From the NCBI GenBank assembly GCA_019055375.1, contig JAHQIW010007221.1:1-64000 (forward strand): DNA of 64,000 nt, read 5' to 3'. The stretch comes from Parelaphostrongylus tenuis. Lineage: Eukaryota; Nematoda; Chromadorea; Rhabditida; Metastrongylidae. The translations under genes were made by a program, and so were the position numbers. The notes beneath the pieces are model-generated. The model saw only the letters and a list, made by a program, of their open reading frames with translations, ran no database searches and was not told where the DNA came from. Below, in pieces: positions 20,343 to 32,229 of this stretch (position 1 is its first letter; each line of letters begins with the position of its first letter).

Positions 20343-20454
20343 TGGCGTACCAACCTCTTTTGAGCTTAAATCATTCTTTTTTTGGAATTATATTGAATGT
20401 TTTTGGGGGTTTCAAATACAGTCGATTTTTTGAATTAGTTTTAATCCTTCTAGC

Positions 20455-21390
20455 TTAACCTTATGACGCAGTTGATTTTAGCTCATACAAACCGCATGCG
20501 ATCCTGCGCAGGGTTAATTCAAAGTAAATTCACTAGGCGCAAAACTTTACCCCAGTTCTAATAATCAGCGCGCACTATCCAAAAAAAGTCGTACCGTTAA
20601 CACAGTGACTCTTGATGACTCTCGCATATACTGATTTCCAGAGATATCACCACATCGCGATAACTGATGTTTTTATAATAGCTTGGATGTCAGACTACCT
20701 CCAAACCTTGGGATGGCTAAAGAAATGCAAAATTCCTTGCGAACTGTCCTTTTCTTTATTTGAAACTTGCACGAGGCAGGTACCTCTTTTCCTTAAGAAT
20801 TTGACAGCTATCGTTTCTGCGACAACGCTGTTGTCAGGCCTCATCTACAGTTATATGAAATAGGTCACCGGGTCTTGTGTGACACACTATAAAAAGTAGC
20901 GTTCTTGCCAAAACGTTAGCAATCAAATTTTAAGGAAAAAGATGTACCAACCTCGTGATGTTTTTAAGTTTTGTTTTCATTTGTTAGCGTTTTAGAACTT
21001 CAAACTTTCTCCTTAAATTTTTTCCGATATTGCACCGTATATCATCACAGGTACAAATCTATTTATTGGCCTCCTCCAAAGGTACTTTGCCAAATACTGG
21101 TCACGATGAATCCTTTGGAAACACATCTATTTGAATTTGAAAACATTTTGATTTGTATGAGAGGCAGTGAGATGCGAAACAGTTGTGTCTCTATGCCCAG
21201 TATTTTAGAATTTCCTCCGGTAGGTGCATAGGTATAATTTTCTAGATTTGACGAAATTAAGGATGTTATTGTTTTTTAAACAACGGCAGAAAAGTAGACC
21301 GGGTTTTTTTTTTTGTTATTCGGCAGATATTTTTGAAAGAGATTTTTTCGTTGGACATAGAATTTCCATTGAAATTTCATGGCCATTCGA
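20455..21390. other. Gene-free stretch
   Basis: No recognisable gene or element. Confidence 0.4.
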
Positions 21391-21394
21391 GGTC

Positions 21395-21900
21395 TCAGCT
21401 TTCGAAATTTTCAAGAATGCATTTGTTCTTTTTTTTTGAGAAGGCTTTCTCACAACTCTTTAGCACAAAAAATAAATCGCATTTTACAGGTATTTTTCGC
21501 AAAACAGAACTCCTTCTTTGAACTGCAAGTTGTTTAGTTGATTGAATTTTGAGCAATTCAGGTATGTGTTTATTTAATAGAATTACTTGCCCTTTGACAA
21601 CGCTCTCGCAAAAACAAAAAAGTTTTGTTTTACACAAGAGTTTTTCTTGCAGGACAGAGTTTTCCCCTCAGATCATAAGTAACCATTCGATAGCGTGAAT
21701 TGAGACGATTTGAGGGCTGTCCTTAGTTTTTGCAAAGCTTTGCTGCAGTATAGCCAACAAAATCAAAGTTGAGCTTCAAACATATCATGTATTGCTTGCT
21801 AGCCAGGATGTGTGAGTGGCTGTGGATCGATAATGCTATTGATCGATCATGCAGAGCAATTCGCATTTGATGTACGAATTTTGTTATTGACTTTAAGATA
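21395..21900. repeat. Iterated diverged repeat (family R4) block
   Basis: Two minus-oriented copies of a roughly 130-bp motif (reverse complements of about 21400-21530 and 21585-21665; both contain CTCTGTCCTGC or TTCTGTTTTGCG followed by AAAAA and a later GTTGTGAGA or GTTGTCAAA block) are followed by a 21680-21900 segment. That segment is shared in order with 24335-24545 (plus) and 37560-37740 (minus); all three contain a GAGTGG or GGGTGG then ATCGAT-like core. Similar copies lie near 5.0-5.8 and 45.1 kb. Function unknown. Confidence 0.6.
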
Positions 21901-21931
21901 TCGGATCGCTGTGACAAAATACTCAGATGAG

Positions 21932-22046
21932 TCGTAAGAGAATTGAGTGATGAGCGAAAATACGACCTCATGCGGGAGTCGAATCCGCGTTTTATCCATA
22001 CCGGGGAAGCGTGCTACCACTAAACCACTAACGTACATTCGCGCCA
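21932..22046 (-). mobile_element. tRNA-derived SINE, family 1
   Basis: On the minus strand a pol III A-box-like GGTTTAGTGGTAGCACG and a B-box-like GGATTCGACTCCC are spaced as in a tRNA, followed by CTCATCACTCAATTCTC. Shares sequence with the copies at 25.6, 25.8 and 42.8 kb. Confidence 0.75.
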
Positions 22047-22623
22047 ATTCTGTTTATAATTCGTCATACCCGAAAAATTGCAGGGCTCGTTCAGAGCGGA
22101 TAGTGAGAACAACCTCATATGTATTCCAGGGTAATTTAAAGCAAAAGTTTCATGATCCACCATACATGACTCACCACGCTGACATCTTGGACATTTCCGT
22201 TGGAATAAAAATATATTTTTTGTTATGATAAAAGAAAATCACAATAAAGAGTTTACAGTCCGTATTCCATTATAACGGAAGACAATAGTGGTAAGATTGC
22301 ATCTTAGTCACTATGTTATGAAAGCAAGAAGATGATAACAATTACCGTTACACGATTGGAATTTGCGTCAAAAGTCTAGAGATAAAGGAGATTGAACGCT
22401 ATGTCTAATGAAAAACGGTGTTTAATTTGCGTTAGAAGCCCTTCCCATAGCAACGGACTCACAGAGAAAAGTGTCTAAAAACGAGACCAAAAATGTTTTA
22501 TGCTCTTCATGTTTAGCATCTTCACAAGTCAACGGGATGGTTTCATACAATAATAAATGTATGAAATGATCATTTTTGAACCACGCATGTCATGTGGTCT
22601 GTTAAAAAGGGCTGACTTACAGA

Positions 22624-22666
22624 GCCCGATACACGTGTTTCGACCTTGCGATCTCGTCAGTCGAGC
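22624..22666 (-). ncRNA. Hammerhead ribozyme motif B4, intact core
   Basis: Minus strand, 43 nt. Stem I is GCTCGA/TCGGGC (one G-U), core CTGACGA, stem II GATC/GGTC closed by a GCAA tetraloop, then GAAA, palindromic stem III CACGTG and site TA. The only family B copy with all elements sound. Confidence 0.75.
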
Positions 22667-22994
22667 AGTTACCTTTTCTCGTCTTTTGCCAATCCTGTGT
22701 GGGTGCTCCAGTACTCACACTAAGAGTTAGCAGCGGCGAACATTTTACACTTTATGTCCAGTGAAATTATCACCGAGCACAGACTGTTGTACATCTGATT
22801 GCTCATGGCTACTAAATTCAATATATCATAATTCTCGTTTCGAGTATTTTCTTAAAAGCACAGCTCAAATTTCAACATGTGAAATGATCATTTTTGACAC
22901 TGAACATAGAGTGTAAAACGTTCCTCGTCACTAATTCTTAGTGTGGGGACTGGAGCACTCACACAGGATTGGCAAAAGGCAAGAAAGGCTAACT

Positions 22995-23037
22995 GCCCGG
23001 TTGACGAGACTGCAAGGTCGAAACACCTGTATTGAGC
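22995..23037 (+). ncRNA. Degenerate hammerhead motif B5
   Basis: Core reads TTGACGA (first C lost) and stem I is poorly paired (GCCCGG/TTGAGC). GAAA and TA remain. Predicted inactive. Confidence 0.6.
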
Positions 23038-23154
23038 TCTATAAGTCAACCTTTTTAAACAGACCACGTGACATGCGTGGCTCAAAAATGATTATTTGGC
23101 ATATTGAAATTCGAGCTGTGGTCTTAAGAAAGTACTCGAAACGAAAGATAAGAT

Positions 23155-24330
23155 AAATGCAACAGTAACTGTGAGCTATTCTATCATTTTATTAAAATTT
23201 ATTTTCTAATGAGGTATTGTGAATGTCATAGTGGAGCCTAATAATGTAGGTGTAATTCAATTTGCCTTTTATTCACTAGTTCGTTCAGGTCTCGTATTAC
23301 CGTGCGGATTCCAACAGCTCCTTGATCGAATTCATTATCTTTTGTTAGTCACAAAGATCTTTGGACCGTTATGTGTGTAGAAATCTGCGATCTGCCACTT
23401 CTACATAATGAGCTTTTTTTTGATGCCCTACATTGCTAAATGAGTTTCTTGCTAATTGCTATTGCTAAATGAGCTTCATGGAAATTCCAAATAGCACTGA
23501 TAGGGTATCTCAGGTTTTAATCAAGTCATGTTTGCTAACTTTGTAGATATACGTCGAAACCCGATTAATGAAATAGCTGGTTGAACTGGAAGTGGTCGAA
23601 CGAATGACCATTTGTTATGCTGCTAGTTCTTGTAAATTAGACTAGTAATGAGCCACTAATTAGTAGTAGTCGAATCACTTCGATGTTCGACGAGCATTTG
23701 CTGAAAACCAACGTTCCTACCATGCGTTTTATCACTATTGTTCGTTATAAAAAGGATTAATTTAAGACAGAGACATTACGCTTAGTTCCGGTATCTTAAT
23801 GCAAAACAAAATAGGTATTGCTGACCCAGGAAACACTTACGATTTCTTCCAAGTGTTACGCTTCGAATAACCGCATGCAATGCAGTGGTTGGTGGCGCTA
23901 TGAAACAATACAGGCTCGTTCACATGCCCCGGGGAAGACAATCATCACTGCCCTCAAGCTCGACAACCAGGCTTTCTTGGAAAAAGAGAGTGCCAACTTG
24001 GTGAACAGGTGAGCCACTGAAGTGATACTGAATGACTGATCATTCATTGTATTTAAATGATATGACTTTCTAACAAAAACTTCGAACTCACGTAATGATT
24101 AAAACTAGTTATGAAAAGTACATAACTATGAAGCTGAAACTGCCTTGTCTCAAAGAGACCTGGTAGATGACTTTTGAAAAATAACAGAAGAACCGGTTTT
24201 TTATATATTCAATATGTGGTGTCTATTCAAACTCCATTTCTCGTGAGGACCGCTCTTTATCACATATTTGATAACTTCACCACAACTTCATGAAATTTTC
24301 AAGACCAAAAACTCCAGCTTTTCTTGAAAT
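23155..24330. other. Gene-free stretch
   Basis: A plus-strand open segment at 23905-24008 ends at a good donor (AACAG then GTGAGC) and could be a lone exon, but it has no partner exon or recognisable domain. Confidence 0.3.
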
Positions 24331-24334
24331 TAAT

Positions 24335-25070
24335 CATGAGTAGCCGTTCGATAGCGCAAGTTCTCCGATTCCAAAGTTGTGCTCATTTTTTGGAAAGACC
24401 GCTTAACTGCAGTGTAGCACAAAAAGGAAAATTGGACTTCAAACACTCCGTGCATTGCTTGTCAACTAGGGTACGCGGGTGGCTGTGTATTGACAACGCG
24501 ATAGGTCGATCGTGCGTGCACGCGATTCACATGTGGCACATGACTCTGGTTATTTAATTTATGTTTTTGCTTTGTTTTGAAGAAAACTTATAACAAAATG
24601 TATAGTTCTGACACTTTACGACCTTCTTTAAATTTCGTACGCTTTTCGCGTTTAGGCTTAGGTTGCGTAGGCTTAGATGTGGGCTTAGGTGTGGGCCTAT
24701 TTGGTTAAACAAAACTAAAGAAAGCCTAAGCCCTCAAGGCGATAGGATAAGGCTATCTCAACAATTTTAAGGCAAAAAAGCTTTCAAGTTTTGCGAAATA
24801 AAGAAAAAGTTATTCAAGAATTGACTGAAATCCGCGCCACGTTCTGAAATGCAATATTGTTTTCTCTGCTGCAGTTCTGCAAAAAGTCTCTAGAAAATAA
24901 GTTTATTTCTAATATCCTTGAGTTTTACGAAGTTGAACGATTACTGGTAGTCTGAGGAAAGAGCTCTACGCTACGAAAACATGAGTGATATGTGCAACAT
25001 GTGTGAAACACAATTATATTTTCTCTACTCTAGTAGATAAATTTGTTCAGCGACAGAGGTATCTTTGAAT
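24335..25070 (+). repeat. Family R4 block
   Basis: 24335-24545 matches 21680-21900 (shared CGTTCGATAGCG-like start, TGCATTGCTTG-C-A and GTGGCTGTG). 24870-25060 matches the iterated motif (TGAGGAAAGAGCTCT, GTGAAACACAATTATATTTT). Between them is a GGCTTAGGTGTGGGC-rich stretch near 24660-24710. Confidence 0.55.
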
Positions 25071-25579
25071 ATCCCTACCCGACAACAGAAAAGACCAAAA
25101 ATCTAATATTCTAGGATAGAAGAGAACAAAGCCTTTCCCTGAAGAAAATCTTGATTACGAAATGCGCAAGAACGCTCACAGTGATCTAAGCGAAGAACAC
25201 TTCTCAATAAAATTTAAACTATTCCAGGTGTTTATTACTGGAGCTCAGAAGTGTTGATTTGATTCACGTAATTGCAAATCTAATAGTTTGTAAACAACAA
25301 CGACCAAGTTTGAGAGGACATTTTCCAGTACCTAGTAGTTTGTACTTCTTCAAGAGCACTTCTTGCTTTGAAGTTAAAACTGGTATATAAGTTGGATTCG
25401 TAACTGTTCTCCTTGCCCGCTATTAGTGTGAAAAACCACTTTTTCATTTGCAGCTGAAGAGATGTATTTCTGAGATGCGATGAAGAGAAGTATTCCTGAG
25501 ATGCAATGCTCTGAAATTCTAGTATCTAGATACTATTTACTGCTTTTTTTTCGCAGTGTTATGATGTTACATATATACC

Positions 25580-25705
25580 TAAGAGAATTGAGTGGTGAGC
25601 AAAAACACGGCCTCAGGTGGGAATCGAACACGCGCCTCATCCATGCAGGAGACGCGCACTATTACCACTACACCACAAAGGCACACTTGCGTCACCACTC
25701 ATTCT
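25580..25705 (-). mobile_element. SINE family 1, minus copy of an inverted pair
   Basis: tRNA-like head on the minus strand (TGTAGTGGTAATAGTGCGCG then TTCGATTCCC) and CTCACCACTCAATTCTC tail. Mirrors 25814-25936. Confidence 0.8.
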
Positions 25706-25813
25706 TCATGACAGCCATGGCATGGATTGTTTAGCCAGCTCAACTGGGTTTATGGAGCGAAATTGCATACCCGACCAAACCTGTTAGACGTTGGCGGCTG
25801 ATAGCTAATTTAG

Positions 25814-25936
25814 AAGTGGTGGCGCAAATGTATCTTGGTGGTGTAATGGTAGTAGCACGAGTTCCGGGTTTGGATGAATCGCGTATTCGACTCCCTCCTG
25901 AGGCCATGTTTTTGCTCACCACTTAATTCTCCTAAG
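25814..25936 (+). mobile_element. SINE family 1, plus copy of an inverted pair
   Basis: A box TGGTGTAATGGTAGTAGCAC, B box GTATTCGACTCCC, tail GCTCACCACTTAATTCTC. Together with 25580-25705 it forms an inverted repeat with a 108-bp spacer. Confidence 0.8.
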
Positions 25937-28124
25937 TGAAACCTGAGGTCTAAATTCTTTTTGAGTCAATAAAGCAAATGAAATAGAATAATGAAGTCAT
26001 AGAGGAGACACGACACTGAGGAATTTCATTACGGGCTTATCTTGCTTCTTCTTGCGATCTTTTTGATCGAAAAATTGCAAATGAGCGTTTTTTATATCTA
26101 GTTATTTTCTATCAACATAACTTCTCCTAGTATTAAACGAACAAATGTTTATCAAAGCTGTCGATCAAAATCCAAAGAATGCAAATAATGATTAAAGAAT
26201 TTCTCGAATAAGCACTAAAACTGCATTTGTTTGAAAACGCACTACCATCAGTATTTTGCATAGTGAAGGAAAGATCTTGGAGTATAATTCCTGATGTCAG
26301 CTATCAATGATATTCAGTATATAAGTAATTCCTAATGATGAAATTTAAATCATAGAATTATTTAATGATTCATTAAAATAAAATCTGGCACGTATTACAG
26401 AGTGTTTACATTGATGCTACTTGAGGCAAACATAATCTGTCATCAATAACAAGCGTATCATTGTAGAAATTCTTGTAAAGGATTTAAAGTGAAATTTATC
26501 TGCAGGTGAGAGGCTGAACTAAAAAATTTCTAAAGAGAAGCGTCTGTTGCCAAGAAAGGCGATATTTTCCTTTGCCGCCCAGTTGCCAGGGTGACTTTTT
26601 CCAATCAAGAAATAATCACTGCTATTGCGCTGTCAACGTCGGCGATTGTAGCATGTTATTGAAACTCACTGCGATGAGGGAAAATAGTCTTGTGATTCGA
26701 AAACACTAAACAGCGATACAATCCAGGAAAGAGGTAAACGTTCTGAGGAAAAACCATGTTTCATTTGATGCATTCTTTTTTCTTGTCAGTTATAATGACT
26801 GAATTTTATAAAATAACGGGAAATGCTTAAAACAAAATTATCAGTTGCGCATTAATGTCTTTGATTTTTACCTCTAAGTGATGACCTGGACAACACAGGA
26901 GTCATATGGCGTGAAAATAACCTAAGCAATTCAACATTGAATCAATATTCTCTGCTCACAGTTTAGTTTATCAGATCGAATAAAAACTACAATCATTCCG
27001 GAAATTTTTTAACAAGTTGCATACTGTTTTGTTTTTCTAGAACAAAATTTTACACCTTTTGAACCCTTTCAAACGTTTCTTTTCTCACTTTATTTTTCAT
27101 TAAGGTGGCATGTTTTAATGTATCATTGGCTTCTAAAGCAAAGGCCCTCTAGTGCTTATATGAGAGACTTCAAAAATACAAGTTTTGTTTTCTGCTTTTT
27201 TGATTGTAGGTAAGCTTAAAAGTAAACGACTGTTCACAGTAATTATTCATACCCTGCAATATATATGAAGACATATACAGAGGAATCATAACTCTTGCCT
27301 TAATCCTTTCACAACTAACCATTCAGCGTCGCTGGTTATCGCACTAATTCAGTATTTATTTATTAATCAGTGATCATCAAAGACTTGATTAATTAATCTC
27401 TAATGGTCGTCGTTCCATTCCTCGGTTTGCAAAATCTTGGAGGACTTTAAAAAAGCTTTAGGGGCGTAAAAATAGTTTTGAAGAATTTTGATTACCGTAC
27501 GGCACATGTGATAGTGACAGGGCTAAGGACCTCTACTAAAGTCGAAAAGCTTTTAACATTCTCTTTCAACCTTCATAAGTTTTTTAGCTTCCTCAAATTA
27601 GTGATTAATTTCTAAGCATCTATGCTTTGTGATTTCAGTGATGATGAATTGTGTGGTGAGAACTATATTTATCGCACAATATTACAGCTTAAATCAAACA
27701 AATCAAACGGGATAAGTGTTTCATTCATTTTTTTGCATGGCATTCGTGTGCTGAGAAAGGTCTATACGATTATTTTTGACTGCTCAACCACAGAATAACG
27801 CACTGATTAAACGACTGAATAAAAGTAAAACGTTGTGGAATGAAAGGTTCATGAGAAGAAATGCGAAAACTCCATTGTGATTCGTAAACGCAAAACACTT
27901 GAGAAAGCATAACAATTCTCTACAAGATGAAGCAGAGAAAAAGAGAAACAACATCATAGCTAAGCTAGTTTACATTTAACTCAAATTTGAAAGCATGAAA
28001 AACATACTGCCAGGCTGAGGTGCTGATTTCTTTATAAGGAAAAAATAGAATTTTTTCAAAAACATTTGCTGAAACAGCAAACTAACAAAACTGCGTAATA
28101 AAATGCAAAGTCTGAGATGAGTTT

Positions 28125-28352
28125 GACAGATCACCAAAAATTTTAGTTGAGAAATATAAGGAATCCCACTTTATGATAATATATGCCTTATCTGTAGTCG
28201 CTGCACAATTGTGTAGAATTTCGCAGAATTCCGGAAGTAAACTTGGCAGATCACAAAAGACTATCGTCATAAATAGTAGAAATCCAGTTCATGATGATAT
28301 AGACCTTTTCTGTAATCGTTACGCAATCGTGTAATATCTCAGTTTTCCGGGG
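28125..28352. repeat. Diverged 120-bp tandem duplication
   Basis: GACAGATCACCAAAA at 28125 and GGCAGATCACAAAAG at 28245 begin two units. They share CC-A-TT-ATGATNATATA, TCTGTA-TCG-T-C-CAAT and GTGTA-AAT/ATC blocks in the same order. Confidence 0.65.
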
Positions 28353-29253
28353 AAAAGGTGAGCCAGAAGTTTCATATCAATTCTATAACAATGAATCAGA
28401 AACAACAGTTCTGAATAGCTTGGTAAACAACATCTCCATCACGTTCCCGGAGAAGTTCCGGCAACGTTACTCGATTACCCACAGCCAATTACCTTCTAAA
28501 ATGATCCGCAACGAGAATGACTTCCATAGAAAGAAAGTTTCTCGTATATGTCAAGATTTCAATATGCAAAATAGACGCGCAATAATTCATTTTCAGAGAA
28601 ACGATATCTGCTGTAAGGCTCTATGCAAGAATGAGACATCGCTTCGACGATAGAAAATAGTCGTAGCAATTGAGTTTCATACTAATCTGTCTAAATGGTC
28701 AGTATAATTCTATTCGAAAGAAATCCATGTGCCGCTGACGAGGATTGACATGAAATGCGAAACGTACGTCTAACACTCGAAGTGCCATACCAAACCTCAG
28801 AAAGACTTTAAATATGCTATCAGATTATTTTGACGCAGTCATCTCCGGCAATTGATTCATGAAAAATTCTATAGAGTTTTTCGCCGCGGTTCACCTTTTC
28901 TTGGTGATCACATAGGCTTCGCTACCATCCGTTGAATGGTGGGCACAATTTGATTTTTGAAAATGCATGTAATGCTATGCGATGGGATTTGTTTTTAACA
29001 ACGAAATCTAACTGCCAAATCGATGCTGTGATTGCGCGCCAATTCGCGAATAAGGATCTGCCACTACAATTATTTCATAAAGCAACGATACACTCATGCA
29101 CAGTAGTGCAATTGCCATCTCTATTTCTCATATGTATCCTTAAGGATTCAGCTAATCTCGTTAAATCTCTTTAGACGTAAAAGTTGGTGAGATCGACTTT
29201 CAATTAACTTCGGCATCAAAGTTGACTATCAAGAAACCTAGCTATTTCGCTGG

Positions 29254-29297
29254 CGCGAGGTTGGTAGACGACGCTGGTGTTGACTACCAACCTCGCG
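29254..29297. repeat. Perfect 14-bp-arm hairpin
   Basis: CGCGAGGTTGGTAG at 29254-29267 and its exact complement at 29284-29297 enclose 16 bases containing GCTGGTGTT. Layout and words (GGTTGGTA, GGTGTT) recall the palindrome of family A ends at 20.02-20.11 kb, so it may be a remnant of one. Confidence 0.65.
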
Positions 29298-30189
29298 TCA
29301 TTAATATTGCATTTCTGTAAATATTGGGATGATTGTGCTTTTGGTTCATTTACTTTGTTGACTTTGCTTTCCTGAGATTATTTTGCGTGATAAATTGCTT
29401 TTCATCGGTGTACCAAGTCGTATGCTCACAAACCTTTGAACAACCGTCCATTTCCCTATACAAGTTGCACATTTTCAAATATTAAAATAACACATTCAAT
29501 TTCTTAACGTAAACGGGAGAAATTTTTCGTGACATTTTAGCTGATTTTCTTATCAGCGTGAGAAAATACAACGTTAATTTTCATGGGTATTATTTTTTGA
29601 AGAGTTGCATTAATCAGCTTTACTTTTTGCGGCCACATACTATCTTACGTTATTGCAATTCTACCTTTTAATTTTTTCTTGGGTGCTTGAAAGAGCATAT
29701 CCTTTTGGGCCAGTCAGACACCATTGACCCAGCACTGATTTCCAAGAATCAGTATGAATTACTTTATTTGTGTTGTGCCTACTTTTACGGAGGAAAATCA
29801 AAGTTGATTGCCTGAAACGAGGGAAATTTTTTTGATGATTGAGCTACCTATTTTTTATGTTTTTTTCTCACCGAATCAATCTACTAATTCATCAGGTGAA
29901 TCCACTGCTGTGTTCCAGTTCTCTTGCTGATATTGAAAATCATGAGCAAATATGATTCATGTTTATTAATCGAATCACTAGCTGAAAGCATGAAAAATGA
30001 GAAGTGGGGGAATTATCAACCCCTCGTTTTACTTGGGCGTTTTTTAACATCGAGACCATAAAAGTGAGTTCGATGGACTCTAACACTTTTTCAGACAAAA
30101 GGCACAGCATCAATCACCAAGCGCAAAAAAGTTTAGTTTCAACATTGCCGCGCAAAAAAGCGGTATGTATTAGCTGAAAACCAATAGAT

Positions 30190-30492
30190 AAAGCTAAAGG
30201 ATAAAGCTCTCGGCGTTGATCGATCCCAGAGGGATGCGCCATGCATTCGACTCCAATTTTAAATTTCGTTTGAGGTGATTGAATGCACATCTGGCCTTTA
30301 CAATGACTCGCGGTAGCGTCCCGCTGAACCGAGTCAGTGCTGCTTATCCTCTTAGACAAGTCTGAGCCCTGTCTGGTACCAATTTACCGACCCCGGAGGG
30401 ATGGACGGCTTGGTGAGCCATGAGCGCGAGATTGAGCCACTGACCTCGTGTGCGACCTAGGGCACCTCTAACCACTGCGCCACATGCGCTCT
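30190..30492 (-). mobile_element. tRNA-derived SINE, family 2
   Basis: On the minus strand GAGCGCATGTGGCGCAGTGG starts a tRNA-like head. A long body (GACCCCGGAGGGA-like and GAATGCATGGCGCATCCCT blocks) follows. Closely similar copies lie at 33915-34175 and 38847-39145. Confidence 0.85.
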
Positions 30493-30843
30493 CTACAATA
30501 GAAAACCAATAGAATCAGAGTAAAATAGCGCAGAAACACCTTGAAGGCATCTTTCTTTATTATCCATAATCTGAAAAGAAGTTTTGAAGTCAATACCAAA
30601 CACTGAACAAGGTACTATCGTTCATTTCACAACTCAAGATTGATCAGCGAAGATGTCCGTCTTTTATCTACTCAGTGAAATACGTCAAGTAGCTCCACTG
30701 ATATTCCTACATCTACCTATCCTTCAAAATTCAAAATCATCATCGGCAGTGTTGAGGGATCTAAAGATTGAAGAGCGTAGTTTATAATCCTATTACGAAT
30801 TTTATTGCTGAATCAGTTCCCATTGCATTTCGCAAACACCTGA

Positions 30844-31895
30844 GTGTCTTTCAACTGTATACTTAATGCGTCTCTCAGAAGTGCTCATGTGATGGAGTCT
30901 TTCGAGGTGACCACTCTTTACACAAAAGTGTCCAGTCAACATCTCCAATATACAACGCAAGCCATGCAGAGGCCCTTTACGAAGCACGGAAGAGCTGCAA
31001 GCATGTATTATTTTCTGAATGGGCAGATTATGGCCTCTCCAAAGGAGGGCCTCAACAGTTCAAACCAGATGGTCCGCAGAATATTTCGCACAAATGAGAA
31101 GATAGAGAATAGGATAGCGACTGCCTAAAGCCTTGCCTCAGTCTTTGTGTCTAAGGTGGAAGTTGTATTAACCGACCACTCTAGTGCAGGTTTATAAGTA
31201 ATTGTTTTGCGATCTACTCCACATAAAAGGAAGTCGACAAATGTTCCAAACTGGTGAATGAGTACTCACTATATAAAATCTACGTGGAAGAAAGCGGAGG
31301 TAAATTTGCTTTCATTTTTGAACACTAAATCAATCTATCCAAAAACACCTGGAACAAAGTGTCACCAGGAGCCAAATGATAGAAAAATAATGAGTCATAT
31401 CTTCACCCATCAGCGCAGAACGCGCACTTGTGGAAAAAAATGTTTTGTACAGTTACCAGTGTGTGTGTAACAGAGTGTATGAAGAAGGAGCCTCAAATTT
31501 AGTAAGAAAATAGTCATTTTCAACAGCTACGAAGCGACGGGATTTTCTTCAGTTAAAATTGGGATAAATACGCTCCAGACGACAAGTCTAGCTAAATAAG
31601 GCTCTTTTAACACTCCCTTTCGCATTCAACGAAGAAAGCACGGCCATAAACGCAGCTTGAAAAGGCACCTTCAATCAATTCGTAGCACTGAATTGATATA
31701 CTCCAACACTCTATGGCTCCAACAGGCCCGTAGCCCACTGAATAACAGTCTCTGCATACAAATAACTGGACGATTTGCCAAAATGGAAGAGACAATGATT
31801 GCTTGAACTTGGACACGATGTATCTGAAGTCCTGCAAAGCTTGTGGGGCAAAATACATTGGAAGCAGGCACACCACTTGGCCCGTTTAAGAAAGC
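30844..31895 (+). mobile_element. Penelope-like element relic: RT and GIY-YIG
   Basis: A frame-shifted PLE ORF. 30890-31125 gives SFEVTTLYTKVS (RT palm A, family F-V-SLYTNV) and a PKEGLNSSN block. 31133-31165 gives SLASVFVSKVEV (family LA--FMSK-E). Downstream traces of the RT thumb run to about 31480. 31818-31870 gives MYLKSCKACGAKYIG, matching the GIY-YIG endonuclease start that PLEs carry at their C terminus (cysteine pair then YIG). Many stops; dead. The order RT then GIY-YIG is diagnostic of PLEs. Confidence 0.82.
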
Positions 31896-32229
31896 GCCTA
31901 GTTTAAAAAGCTATAGTCAAGCAATACACTCCATAGTGTATAACTAGAAACAAAAAAACCGAAAAGATTTTGATATATTAGGTTGATGCAAATGTAGTAG
32001 CAAGTTCAACCGTGAATTTAAATCCGCAATTTCTATTAATCAGAGTAACCAATACAAACACTACATTTTTTGAAAAAGAAATTAACTTATGTATATCTGC
32101 AGCTTTATAATCGGGGTCTCAGATTTTGACGAACTCGGGGAAGCGTTTTGTGCACCCTACGGGTTGTAGAGACATTTTCTCTTCAAGAAATTACTGAGGT
32201 TCTTGAAAAAGTACTAATAGGTGGGCGTG

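Larger units (their letters stand above)
20101..20450 (+). repeat. Head-to-tail partial dimer of family A units
   Basis: AGCTTAAATC followed by T-rich sequence, GGAATTATATTGAATG and CAGTCGAT occurs at 20101 and again at 20363, a 262-bp period. The first interval holds a tail, the terminal hairpin (20212-20253) and a complete hammerhead (20295-20342). This matches the tandem pLTR arrangement of PLEs and the dimeric arrangement of retrozymes. Confidence 0.8.
22575..23150. repeat. Family B repeats as an inverted pair
   Basis: The minus-oriented arm (about 22575-22765) and the plus-oriented arm (about 22895-23150) share GCCAATCCTGTGTG, the hammerhead block and the CATGCGTGGCTCAAAAATGA tail as reverse complements. 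The 130-bp centre contains the end of a further minus-oriented copy. Ends in ACTCGAAACGAAAGATAAG, as at 16.46 kb. Confidence 0.8.
25940..30180. other. Long AT-rich intergenic region
   Basis: No gene, transposon domain or SINE that I can support in 4.2 kb. Exceptions listed separately are a two-unit tandem repeat at 28125-28352 and a hairpin at 29254-29297. Confidence 0.45.

Noticed and set aside
23905..24008. Plus-strand open segment ending at a good GTGAGC donor
   Set aside because: No second exon, start context or recognisable domain; a single donor-like site is expected by chance.
31607..31876. Minus-strand 89-codon frame near 31.7 kb
   Set aside because: It is the shadow of the Penelope-like relic, whose plus-strand reading gives the GIY-YIG cysteine motif.
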